Origin: Patellaria atrata CBS 101060
Taxonomy: Eukaryota; Ascomycota; Dothideomycetes; Patellariales; Patellariaceae
Length of the DNA: 64,000 bases
Assembly: GCA_010093705.1 (NCBI GenBank)
Contig: MU006106.1
Coordinates: forward strand, 461,086-525,085
Direction of reading: 5' to 3'
Shown: positions 22,401 through 33,749 of the stretch, one piece after another
Numbering within the stretch: the first letter of the stretch is position 1
Layout of the letters: each line of letters opens with the position of its first letter
Notes under the pieces: generated by a model
What the model was told of the DNA's origin: nothing
The model's input: the letters and a program-made list of their open reading frames with translations, nothing else
Database searches by the model: none
Made by a program: the position numbers and the translations under genes

Positions 22401-24151
22401 ATGAAGAGATGGCCGACGCACCGAGCCAGCTTTTCTCCGTTTCTCAACCAGCTCCGATCTAACGTACGACGTTCGTCTACCGTGACACGACCAAACATCG
22501 CGTCTCTACTACATCCGACTTCGTCTCCTTCCACTACCTCAAAACCCTCGGAGGGTGCTACAATAAGTATCAATGGTTTCATACGATCCGTCCGTCAGCA
22601 GAAGCGCGTCGCGTTTGCTGCGATCGGAGATGGCACCACCTTCGAGCCATTGCAGGTAGTGATGAGCCCATTCTTGGCTGAAGGGTGCGTGGCATACTAT
22701 AGGAAATATGATAATAACATATAGTTGACCCCGTTTCTGATTACAATCCATAGCTTATCTATAGGCACCGCTGTATCTATAATGGGAGAATGGAAAGCTT
22801 CGCCAGGCAAAGGCCAATCACATGAGCTGCATGCTCAGCGAATATATATATTAGGCGAAAATGATATAGAGGTACGCGAAGGGTATTCTAATGAGATATA
22901 TGCACCCGACCACGTTCCCATCTTGACCGTATGCTGATAAGGAGGAACTGGTAGAATTATCCTCTTCAAAAGCAGTACCAACCCCCCCAGTATCTTCGGA
23001 CGATCCCTCATTTGCGGTCCCGAACGCCCTTTAATTCTCTTTTATTGAGACTAAGGTCACAAATAATTGCTCGTCTAACAAACTTCTTTGCCGAAAGAGA
23101 CTTTGTGCAAACTCATCCACCGATCATGACATCTTCGGACTGCGAAGGTGCTGGAGAGGTTTTTACAATTACAACAGGACGCGCAAACAAAGAGAGCGGC
23201 ATTAGCTCCACAGAATTCTTCCGCTCACCAAAGTATCTAACAGTATCATCTCAACTTCACTTGGAAGCATTTGCTCAGTCTTTAGGGAACGTATGGACCC
23301 TATCACCTACATTTCGAGCCGAAAAAAGTGACACTCCTCGTCACCTAAGCGAGTTCTATATGCTTGAGGTAGAAATTGCATTTCAAGATAAACTGTCTGG
23401 GATAATGGATTTGGTGGAGGACATGCTGAGAGACACCGTCCGTCATCTCCAAGACTCTAGAGCTGCGAATGAATTACTTTTGGCGAGAGCGCAACACCTA
23501 GATCATAAAGTCGATGAATCTGAACTGATTCCCTACGATTTAACGCAAAGATGGGCCGGGATAATCCGTGGTCCCTGGCCTAGGATCACTTATGCTGAAG
23601 CGATTCACGAACTTACGGAGGCCCTCAGCTCCAATCCTATGCTGTTTGGACATGAGCCATCTTTTAGCTATGGACTTCATCTTGAACACGAGAAATATAT
23701 AGCTGAAAAGATTGGTAAGGGGAGTCCTGTTTTTGTTACCAATTACCCCTCTGCCCTCAAACCCTTTTATATGGCTCCCGATGAACCTGGTCAAGGTGAT
23801 AGTATAGAACCTACTGTCGCTTGTTTTGATCTATTGGTTCCAGAAGTATGTGAACTTGTTGGGGGCTCAATGCGTGAGCACCGTTATCGACCACTAGAAA
23901 AGGTTATGCGAGAGCAAGGACTTTTGATGAGGTCATTGCCCATCCAGAAACCCCCAAAGTCTGAGGACTCAGGGTTGAATATCAACGATCAAGAAGGGCT
24001 TCAATGGTACCTCGACCTTCGGCGTTACGGAAGTGTCCCCCATGGTGGTTTTGGTCTCGGTTTCGATAGATTACTCAGTTACATAACTGGAGTAACAAGT
24101 ATCAGAGATACTGTCGCATTCCCTCGATGGTACGGTAGATGCGACTGTTAA
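22401..24151 (+). CDS. asparaginyl-tRNA synthetase, mitochondrial type
   Basis: 532 aa class IIb synthetase that charges mitochondrial tRNA-Asn (yeast Slm5 is 492). Exons 22401-22684, 22754-22871, 22955-24151. The N-terminus (MKRWPTHRASFSPFLNQLRS) is basic and Ser-rich, like a mitochondrial presequence. The OB-fold anticodon domain covers roughly residues 50-150. The last acceptor was taken at 22954 because it gives NYPLQKQYQPPQYLRTIPHL in frame and avoids a TAG. Class II motif 2 is FRAEKSDTPRHLSEFYMLEV; motif 3 is GFGLGFDRLLSYITG. The end, FPRWYGRCDC, is the usual AsnRS C-terminus. Confidence 0.93.
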
Positions 24152-25081
24152 ACGGCTTCTTATCGCCCTCTCTACCTGGGATTACCATCCACCAAATTCT
24201 TACATATTTCCTCCATCTCGACATTTTCGAAGGAAGTTCATGTATTTACCACCAACTGAACCTCACGAATGCGTTGACGGTAACCAATGGAGCTTCCGCA
24301 TCTTTTCAATGATTTTTTGAGGGCATGCAACTGTATGACGAATATGGCTTTGCGCCTATGGAGAAGAAGGCTACCGAATTTTCTCCGCCTAATATGTTAC
24401 TGAAAAGCCTCATGGATGCAAATAGGCGCCGGCCATGAGGTGTTTATCTTCCCTTTCCTACGACCATTTCATGCAACGTGCTTTCAACTTCAAGTTTGTT
24501 GATTTTGGAAGTAATCTTTACCTCTTCAACTTCCTATTAGATATCTTCCGCTTGTAAGTTCCTTTCGGGAATAACTAGTAGTTTTGGATTCTGTTCAGTT
24601 AGATATTCATCTCCACGGATGTTTCCACTCAAGCGGCGACAAGGCATTAGAAGTAGGATTGTCGGCGTTAAGAAGTTATGTAAAACATAGAGCACGCATA
24701 TAATGGATTCACTTGTACAGTAAACTAGTGAAATGTGAGCGCAACTTCAATCAGCCCTCTTTTCCTCTTATCACCAAACAGTGTCAAATTACGTGAATAT
24801 AAGGTCTAGAAAAGCGGTCCATGGATTTGCTATGAGCAGTGCCAAGACAGGTGGTCAAGAAGCTCACCTCGGAGAACCTAGCGCATCAAGAGTATCGTAC
24901 TAGCTTTTGATCATTCAGCAAAAAAAGTAGACGTCCGTCTCCTCCTCGACGAAACCGCCCAGCAACTATTTCCTACGCTGCTTTTCCTCGTCCTACGTTC
25001 AGCAAAGTCCGATCAGCTGTTGTTCCCGGCATTGTTATTCCTACGGGTCCGGCAAACATTTCCTCGGGGGAGGTGGCCTTT
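24152..25081. other. intergenic region, AsnRS to mitoferrin
   Basis: 3' flank of AsnRS and promoter of the mitoferrin gene. A TGTACAGTA motif occurs near 24713. No gene seen; an ORF without ATG runs into the mitoferrin start. Confidence 0.5.
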
Positions 25082-26409
25082 ATGGCAGCTCACGATCCAA
25101 TACCGGTGGAAGAAGTGGACTTTGAGTGAGCGGCCTCTGATCAATACTCCATGAAGCTTTAGTAACCCTATCTCTCAACGATAGCTATGAAGCCCTACCT
25201 CCAAACTATTCCCTCGCGGCGAATATGCTTGCCGGCGCGTTCGCTGGCATTGCTGTAAGACGTATTCCATCCAATTGTCGCAAGGGTGCTTACACATCTC
25301 GTCAGGAACACTCGGTGATGTATCCTATCGATCTTCTAAAAGTCTGCCGCCACATTGCCACTATATGATCCTATCTGACCATTATTACAGACCCGGTTAC
25401 AAGTCATAAATCCTTCCCCTACAGCCGTTTACTCCGGAGTATCAAATGCTATAATGACGATTTCCCGAGTGGAAGGGATAAGAACTCTATGGCGAGGATT
25501 ATCGAGTGTCGTGGTCGGCGCTGGTCAGTACATGTAATGTTCAGTATGCATATCAAAATCTTACAAGCCGTAGGCCCAGCGCACGCCGTATATTTCGCAT
25601 CTTATGAGACGGTGAAACAAGCTATGGGCGGTAATACGGGGGGCAAGCATGAACATCACCCCCTTGCTGCTGGTAGGCACATGTGCTATATGTCTATACG
25701 CGATAGATCTTGCTGACCATGACCAGCGGTGAGCGGCGCTGCAGCTACGATAACGAGCGATGCGCTCATGAATCCCTTTGATGGTATGTGAGTGCGGTCA
25801 TTCTTCTCGTGCACGTTTAGTAACAATTTCAGTCATTAAGCAACGCATGCAATTACACGGTTCGACGTATACTTCTATAGCGCACTGTGCAAGATCTGTT
25901 TTTCGCAATGAAGGTGTCACAGCATTCTACGTTTCTTACCCGACGACATTGACGATGACTGTACCATTCACCGCTCTACAGTTTATGGCTTATGAGTCGT
26001 TATCAAAGGTTATGAACCCAACGGGAGCTTTTGATCCTACAACTCATTGTACCGCCGGAGGTGTCGCAGGTGGTCTTGCAGCAGGCTTGACAACACCTTT
26101 GGACGTTATCAAGACTTTGTTGCAAACTCGGGGATCATCTAGCGAAGCCGAAATACGGAATTGCAGAGGTCTATGGGAGGCTGCGCAAATCATCAAGCGG
26201 CGAGATGGGTATCGTGGCTTTTGGCGGGGCCTGAAGCCCCGGATAATAACAACAATGCCGAGCACAGCCATTTGCTGGTAAGTCCCCGAATCAAGCTCGT
26301 TATGCTTGTGATATATTCTTTAACTGACTCCATCGAACTCAGGTCTGCCTATGAAATGGCAAAAGCTTTCTTCATCGCACAAGATCGGGCGTCCCGAACC
26401 CCTCCGTAG
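25082..26409 (+). CDS. mitoferrin, mitochondrial iron carrier (Mrs3/Mrs4)
   Basis: 316 aa mitochondrial carrier that brings ferrous iron into the matrix for haem and Fe-S synthesis. Eight exons: 25082-25125, 25185-25254, 25306-25341, 25391-25523, 25574-25672, 25727-25783, 25833-26277, 26343-26409; all phases agree. Three carrier repeats are marked by YPIDLLKTR, NPFDVIKQR and TPLDVIKTL. Family-specific stretches include VVVGAGPAHAVYFASYETVK, FYVSYPTTLTMTVPF and IITTMPSTAICWSAYEMAK. The ATG at 25082 is the only one in frame after the upstream TGA. It is the most intron-dense gene of the window (7 introns of 49-65 nt). Confidence 0.95.
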
Positions 26410-27362
26410 AAGGTGAACCTCTTCCACCAAGGACCTTCCAGACAACATTTGGCTATATGATCACTGTTCTGTCGCTGAATCTTCGACGTAACTAATTTTG
26501 CAGATTTTCAGATCCACCTGTTCTCATCGCATGGAATGCTCAACTTGAGGTCTACCGACCTCTCTTCTCATGAGGCGTTTTCCTCTCGGGTCATGTAAAA
26601 TGTATAGATGGTCTAAAAGCTCCGATAGAGTAATTGGAGGTTTGGAATCATTGACGGGCGTTTTGCGAAGCGACTGTATTATGTACGAGCGTGTATTCGG
26701 ACACGATTGTAGACATTTACCACGCATCTAACGGCCGCGTTAGGCTACGTTTTCTCGAAATCTGTTGAATATTACTGGCCTGTTCATCGAGTTTGCCAAA
26801 TGAGAGATTATATTACAGAAACAGTAAGAAGAGTATCTTGGAGTAAAGTACGTGTTAGTACAAAAGCACATGTTACTACAGTACTTGTACTGTACCTTGT
26901 ACAGAGTATGGTACTGTACTGTATACTGCATCCCGCTAGTGTTGCTCCACACGTACTTTAGTAGCTGAACAAAATGCAAGCTCCTTTTTATAAGGCCACA
27001 GCCTCATTGTACTCGTGGCAAAATGTCTCTATTGCTAAAGCGTACCTTAATTCTTGTTCATTCACATTACTCTTCAAAGATAAATACTAGAAATCAAGCT
27101 AAGCTGTGAGGCTGCCCGCGTGGAAGAAGGCACGAGAGAGCCCAGACGAGACCCTACGTCACGCGGAATTCGTACAACAATTCATTAGAACTACATTGCA
27201 CCATATCGAATAACACACAGCACCGAGCCAGATCAAACAACAAAACCGATCTGTTTTCTTTCCTCAGAACATACACATATTGCTTTGCCTGAAGCTATAT
27301 TTCTGGTGCAAGGGAGCTTTGAGTTAGCCGCTGGACTTTGGATCTTCGGTCTACATTCCTCC
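26410..27362. other. intergenic region with a GTAC-rich patch
   Basis: Between mitoferrin and the MIT-AAA gene. No coding signal. Contains the GTAC cluster listed separately. Confidence 0.5.
26847..26932. repeat. GTAC-rich cluster with GTACTGTAC
   Basis: Eight GTAC tetramers fall within about 75 bp, including GTACTGTAC near 26911. The patch is partly self-complementary because GTAC is palindromic. The same 9-mer or its complement GTACAGTAC recurs in other intergenic parts of the window. Confidence 0.6.
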
Positions 27363-30003
27363 ATGATGCGAAGCAAAACAGCGGCTGCTATGCAGAAGAC
27401 TTACGATGATTGCTATCTAACTTGTTCTACAGCTATTTATTTCGAAGGTCAGGTAAGTTTTTCAAAGATATCTTACCTAGCAATCTGCAGTCTGGAAGGC
27501 TAATGTGTTACCTTTACTAGCACAATGAAGCGGAAGCCCTACGTTCATGGAAGATGGCCTTAGACCAAATAAACTACCACAATGCTTTCAAAGTCCCAAC
27601 AACATACCGCCCAAAATCAGAGACGGAGAAAGCATTACAGGAATCATTACGGCAGATGGAGCTCCAATGCAAAGAAAGAGTTGACCTTTTGGAGGCACTA
27701 AAGCGAAGTAGAAAGGAGGTTGGGGCAACCAAGGATGTCGTGTCTTCAGAGTCAACAAAAGAGTGTGCATCAGACCCTGAAAGAGTTGGTTGGCTTGGTG
27801 GAGGCACCATACCGCCAGTGGAATACCCAGATCTTTCACGACCCCCTCTACCAATGCGTCCAGCAATTACAGCACGGAAGACCTCTGGCTCAGAGGCTAC
27901 TCGAACACGCAGTCTTCCACAAACCAACAGCGAGGGATTGTCGTTACCTCCCCTACAACCTCTTCCAACGGTAACTCTTTCTGTTCCCACTAAGAAGTCT
28001 TCTCGTACACCAAGTCCGGACAAGAAGCCTGGTATGCTGCGAACTCTAAGACCAGGAAGGGATGGTCCACGCGCATCATCCTCAAAAGTCCCAAATACTT
28101 TAAGGTCCCGCCCACCAGTAGCGGCAAAGGCAGCATCCCAGGCTTGGGGAACGACGCAACGAGACACTAATGGCAGAGTGATCCTTCCTTACGCTGAATC
28201 AAGCAGGTCATCAGTAACTCTGAATGCATCTAGAGAATCGCTGGGTCAGTTTTCAGCTCAGCTGAGACGGCCTTCTCATGAGTATAATTCGAGCGAGGCC
28301 GATCCTTTCCCGCAACAGCAGAACAATTTGTCGGAACCTTTCTTCTTTAGGTACGACTATGACAGGCCAGGGCACTACCTCACTCCTGCGGCTGCATCTA
28401 CATCAGACCCAGTCCCGTCCTACTCCCAGAGTGCCGAAGAACTCACCACCCATGAGCAGCCACCCACTCCTCCGCCACATGTTCCAAGAAAGACAATTGC
28501 TCGAGATCGACCAAAATCCCCACAGAAGCCCCCAAAGAACGGTCAAACATACCTTAGTTATCGGAAGGAGTACCCCAACTCGGATTTGCAAGCTGAGAAA
28601 TTGAAACGTATCGTAGCTGCTAGACCTCCTAGGTCGTCCCGTGATCTTCAAGCGCAAACAAGGAATGAGATTACTAGTAACAATAAAACTTCACCAAAGG
28701 TTCCCCGCAAAGTTGTAAATAACCCTCCTTACTCAGATAAGAGCAGTCGGACTCGTGCGTACAACCATACTTCCTCTTCTGGCAGTGAAGAGGCAAGTAG
28801 TCCTACTCAGCGTCAGAGGGGAAAACAAAGAGAGAGTGACCATGTTTCATCAACTCCCGATTCTCTTACGTCGGAAGCCGATTTCTCTGAACCAGACCCC
28901 AAAGGAGATGCGTGGAAAATGCAAGTGGCCAAAATCTTGAAGAATCTACCCAAAGGCGTTGACGAAGCAGCTGCAAAACAAATCCTAAACGAAATCATCA
29001 TCCATGGCGATGAGGTTCATTGGGATGATGTCGCAGGTCTGGATATTGCGAAATCAGCGCTCAAAGAGACCGTTGTCTACCCATTCCTGCGTCCAGATCT
29101 GTTCATGGGTCTTCGTGAACCAGCACGAGGGATGTTGCTTTTTGGTCCTCCAGGTACGGGAAAAACTATGCTTGCCAGAGCAGTTGCAACGGAATCTAGG
29201 TCTACATTCTTCGCTATTTCAGCCAGCAGCTTGACAAGCAAGTTTCTGGGTGAGTCTGAAAAGTTGGTGCGAGCTCTCTTTCAACTGGCGAAAGCCCTAG
29301 CACCATCAATAATCTTCGTCGATGAGATTGATTCACTTCTCTCTTCGCGGTCAGGCTCTAGCGAACATGAAGCCACGCGTAGGATCAAGACCGAATTCTT
29401 GATCCAATGGTCAGATCTCGCAAAGGCCGCAGCAGGCAGAGAGCAGACGGAGAAGGACAAGAAGGAAGGAGATGCTAGCAGAGTCCTTGTTCTAGCCGCC
29501 ACTAATCTCCCGTGGGCCATTGATGAGGCCGCTCGTAGGAGATTTGTGAGGAGGCAGTACATTCCACTTCCAGAGCCGCATGTTCGGAAACTGCAGTTGA
29601 AGACGTTGCTGAGTCACCAAAAGCATGATTTGAAGGAGAAAGACCTAGATAATCTAGTCGAACTAACAGACAGTGAGTTTTCCTACTTACCACTCCCCGT
29701 CAATTTGTTCTCATCTATATAATCTTTACAAGTCACTATTTCTCCGTACGATTGATAAATTCATCTAACATACAATGAACAGGTTTCTCAGGATCCGACA
29801 TCACGGCTCTAGCCAAAGATGCTGCCATGGGTCCTCTACGCAGCTTAGGCGAGAAATTGCTACACATGACCATGGATGAGATCCGTCCGATTCAGTTCGA
29901 AGACTTCAAAGCGAGCTTGACGACTATCAGGCCCAGTGTGAGTAAGGAGGGCCTCAAGCAATTCGAGGACTGGGCTACGGCGTTTGGAGAACGAGGAGGA
30001 TAG
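27363..30003 (+). CDS. MIT-domain AAA ATPase (Sap1/Yta6, fidgetin/spastin/Vps4 group)
   Basis: 820 aa meiotic-clade AAA ATPase. Exons 27363-27452, 27521-29672, 29783-30003. The N-terminal MIT-like helical bundle spans the first intron ([10 protein letters not shown] joined to [17 protein letters not shown]). A ~440-residue Pro/Ser-rich disordered linker follows ([20 protein letters not shown]). The catalytic domain starts at [18 protein letters not shown]. Walker A GPPGTGKT is at 572-579, Walker B has D631-E632 (IIFVDEID), and an Arg-finger region reads [18 protein letters not shown]. The last exon carries the Vps4-type C-terminal helix ([19 protein letters not shown]). Such proteins sever microtubules or remodel ESCRT; which of these applies cannot be told. 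Two ATGs lie back to back; the first is taken. Confidence 0.88.
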
Positions 30004-31262
30004 GACAAGAATGATCTTTCATTGTATAGAATGGTGTGTGCAAATTTGGGATTGGAAGGCAACGGAGTCCATGACAGTGTGATTGGGACAGGAGAAAATA
30101 CCAATAAGTATGTGTATCAGACTAGGAATTATGCGGATCAGGGCTGAATATCTGTAAGTATATGTTGCAGTAATGACTAAACGCAGAATCGTGATTCTCG
30201 TCCCGTGATAGGTGTAACTTTGGCGTTTTAGACGCAGCATATCGAACGCTGCCATTTCCTGGTGACCGTAATGACGAGAGCAGCAGACAATCAGAGCCAT
30301 GAGAAGCTCATAGTCTCCACATACCTTAAACATTGACGTATCTCAGCAAAAAGGTGTGTATGTCTCTAATTATCCCTTCATGCAGTTTCGGTGACTTTCC
30401 AGCATGTCTATCATGTTTCAGAGATCACTCACATTATCCTGTTAGTTTATATGTTTGTTTGTACCTTTACCGGGAAGGCTGAAATAATTACGACTGATAA
30501 CAATTCAATAGTTCTAGACGCAGGGTCCCTGATAAAATAATTCTAGGGTTTTTCGGAACCTTTTCCTTTCGCCAACAAACACACACCTCGACATTAGGTT
30601 ACAAGACCTTCACGCCACCACTATTATAAAAAAAGAGCACCAGCCAAACATATCGACACCCAAGTCCAGAAAAATAATATAAGATTTGGCATGGTAAAGC
30701 AGTGAAGTCTACCACCACCCAAAACTCTCCGTCTTAGCTGCGGACCGTGCCGCTACCCCGGAATCATCTCAGCACCATACCAATGCCAATGACGAAGCAC
30801 GAGGGTTCTCCCAGACGTCTAATAAGGGTCTGCTTCGAGATGCTGTGCGACAACTGCTGCCTCGAGCTACTCTGATACACAGGGTTTTTGGCCCCTTGCG
30901 TCAGAGATGCGCTCGAGCCAGGGCCCCGAAGGGGCTGGTGCGCAGAGGTGATGCAGGGCGTGAGGGGTGGGGGAGTTGGAGCTCACGTTAGAGGGGTCTG
31001 GTGAGGAGGGGTTTGAGTTGGGAATATGTCGGAGGATACTATGGGATTGGCGTGGCGTGGCGTGAGGTTGAGGTGATAAGGTGGAGTGTGAGGAGGGTTA
31101 TATAGTCGAGTGTATTCCTCAGAAGAGCGTATTGTTGCGTACTTTCAAATCTCCTATCCTAATAATAAAGCATCTTTGAAAACGAATTGTTATTACAGCT
31201 CACCCCCTCAACACTATTGCAAGGTCTTCACACAATCTCACCTCTCCGATTCCAAATACACC
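30004..31262. other. intergenic stretch, partly GC-rich
   Basis: 1.26 kb. A GC-rich patch near 30880-31080 contains an imperfect hairpin (CCAGGGCCCC and GGGGCTGG) and a purine-rich run. A minus-strand frame, 30764-30993, is open for about 76 codons but has no ATG. A TATATA sequence lies near 31099. Confidence 0.4.
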
Positions 31263-31484
31263 ATGGATACCTCCACCTATCAATCATGTCCTGCCCAGAA
31301 CCCCTTCCGCAGGTCCCGATCGAGGTCTCTTCCCGATATCCGTGATGCGGTAGCGCCGCAGGTCCCGAGCAATGAGTGGTCTTTTGAAGAACAGCAGTGG
31401 TTGAGGGAGATGCAGGCGGAGCAGGAGGCGAGGAGATTGGAGCAGTTGTTTGATGGCCTGGCGATTGCCTTTCGATCCTTTTAA
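31263..31484 (+). CDS. small hypothetical protein
   Basis: 73 aa, single exon, in a good start context (CACCATGGA). It reads MDTSTYQSCPAQNPFRRSRS, then a short helical Glu/Gln-rich segment (EEQQWLREMQAEQEARRLEQ) and a hydrophobic end. The upstream 60 bp are pyrimidine-rich like a fungal leader. No family recognised. It could be a real small gene or a chance ORF. It converges on the SPX-RING gene 222 bp downstream. Confidence 0.4.
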   Translation: MDTSTYQSCPAQNPFRRSRSRSLPDIRDAVAPQVPSNEWSFEEQQWLREMQAEQEARRLEQLFDGLAIAFRSF

Positions 31485-31706
31485 GCTCTCAACGAGGGGA
31501 GTTAGCCATCTTTTGAGGATGTTCGAAGTGGTTAAGCGTCTGTTGTTGGTCGAGGAGCTTATTGCTCCGTTTCCCTCGTTTTCGGGCCGTCGTTGAGTCT
31601 TGTCCAGGTCGAATGAACGAAGAGGCACCGCATTAAAGCCGACGGGCAATGCGCCGGGCCGAGGAATAAGATCACCCAATGTCAAAAAATGACAAGGGTT
31701 TCTAGA

Positions 31707-33204
31707 TTACATGAGGACGCATTTATCATAGTTCTCTCCGAACTCGTCTCTCGCTGCTGCGCGCTCATTCTCGTGTTGCTTCGACCGTACCTCCTTGGGA
31801 AACCACTTCTTCATGTACTCGATCAAATCCTGGTCGAGGTTCCTACTATCTGCTTGCATTACGACCTCACCTCTGCAAAGAGGGCAATGGTTTTCTCTAG
31901 CGCGTTGCATGATGACAAGACAACGGATGCAGAAGATGTGATTGCAGAGGAGACGGATCGGCTTGTATGAGATGCTGAAGCAGACGGGACAGAGGTAGTC
32001 GTCTAGAGCAGGGACAATGGGGAGGAGCTCGGTTGAGAGTTGGTAGCAGATCGCTTTTGCTACAGAAGTTGTAAGGGGGGAGGTATGGATGGTCGAGGGG
32101 AATGTCTTTTTAACGCCCAATGCTGTGCGTTTGTCGAATTCTAGTGTACTTTCATCAGGATGAGTAAATATCAACAAGCTTGGGGTTGGACGTACTCTTT
32201 AAAATCTTAGCCATAGCTAATCTATTAATGTCCTGGAATCTTAGGTTTTGCAATATCTCGAGATTTAAGCTGATGAAACGGTCTAGGGCCTCCTTGCTCT
32301 CTGGTTTCTTGAATTTGGTCAGCAGTTTCTGATTTTCCAGCTCTTCTGAGAATCGGCGCAAGTTCTTTTCAGCTTTCTCTGAGTCATGGGCACCGTGGTC
32401 CTGCTCATTTGTGCTGAAGAAGACGCGTGATTCTAAGTATAACTCAAAGATCTTTCTCCACTGCGCCAGATCATTTTTTTTCTTACCCTGAGAAGGATCT
32501 GTGACTTTTGTGACTAATTGTCCTAGTTCCTTGACCTCGGATTCCATCTTCACATTCTGTTCCGCTTGCAACTTAGCAAGTCCAGATAACTGATCCTGCA
32601 ACATGCCAAAGAACTCGGAATCCGACGTCAAAGGAACCTCCACCATTCGAACAGGACGTGAATGTCGACGGTGTGGCCGCTTTTCTGCATCTGACATATC
32701 CGACGTTGCAGAGTCAAAAGATCCAACGAAACTTGACCGTCGAGCAGGATCGTCGGTAATGTCTAATATGCGTACATCAGTCAATTGTTGGCTCAACGCA
32801 AGTACGTGGAATTCTCGCTTGGTCTCAGGCGTGAGACTCGCATCTAGGGGCTCTCCAGTCTCTTCATCGACAGCGAAGAGTAATTTCGGTAAGAAACGGG
32901 CGCCATTACTCGTCCCTTGCTCTTTATCTCCATTTTCGTTGTTGAGGTCTTGACTTCTAAACTGATATCTGAAAGGCTTCTCATCCTCCTCTTCGTCAAC
33001 TTGGGCATCATGCTTGGTATGCTGTTCCTCCACTGATTTCAAAAGCAGATTCAGTGTGTCTGCGTCTAATCCCATACTAGAAAGCTCGGTTTCAACCCTT
33101 TTGATGCACTTTTTGAGCTGCCTATATGAGATGGCGGATGCCACCCAATCAGGTGGGAAGCCATCCTTCTGGAGACTTTCCTGGTAGAGATGTGCGAACT
33201 TCAT
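31707..33204 (-). CDS. SPX-domain RING-finger E3 ubiquitin ligase
   Basis: 480 aa. Exons 32196-33204 and 31707-32140. The N-terminal SPX domain (MKFAHLYQESLQKDGFPPDW, Lys-rich helix YRQLKKCIKRVE) is the sensor for inositol pyrophosphates and phosphate status; its middle is interrupted by an acidic, Ser-rich insert (about residues 65-190). The second SPX part contains ELYLESRVFF and RFISLNLEILQNLRFQDINR. The C3HC4 RING occupies residues 387-425 (CPVC, CNH, CIRC, CPLC). The last four residues, CVLM, form a CaaX box, predicting farnesylation and membrane attachment. This architecture resembles plant NLA and is known in filamentous fungi. Substrates are unknown. Divergent from JJJ1. Confidence 0.9.
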
Positions 33205-33749
33205 GTGTTAAAATATAATTTTACACATTTCTAAAGGTACTATAGTATGAAATCTAACGTTTCCTCTATTGAGGTCTGGAGGGCGGTAACTAAGACGTTA
33301 ATATATACACTGGAGAGAAGGGACCGTTCACATGATATTCAAAGGGTTCTCAACGTCGATTAAAGGGGCGTAAAGTCTCTTCTACTAGATGGGGGGAGGC
33401 ATAGAGTTTTATATCACATGCGATCATAATGTTGTAACTAGTATAACTTGCAGCTATTTTCTCTTTTACCCCAGTTGGGGGTTAAGGTCTAGTTCGTGAC
33501 GGATCGAGTTTTCGTGGTGGCGCAAAGTTCTCGATTGCTGCCTTCAAGCTTGCTCGCTTCAACCCACCATCTCCAGTCAAGCGCGCAAGAACCCTATGAC
33601 ACAATTTCTGTGAATATCAAAATTCTTACCAGATAATTATGGGCTTAGTGTTCCAATCGCACCCTTTGATCGACTTTCAGCCTCCGTGAATAGTTACTGT
33701 TTGGGAGGGTTTAGAGCTCGTCTGTACATTTATTTCCCTGGAGGCAAAA
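33205..33749. other. divergent promoter, SPX-RING / JJJ1
   Basis: 545 bp between two opposite start codons; no further feature recognised. Confidence 0.5.
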
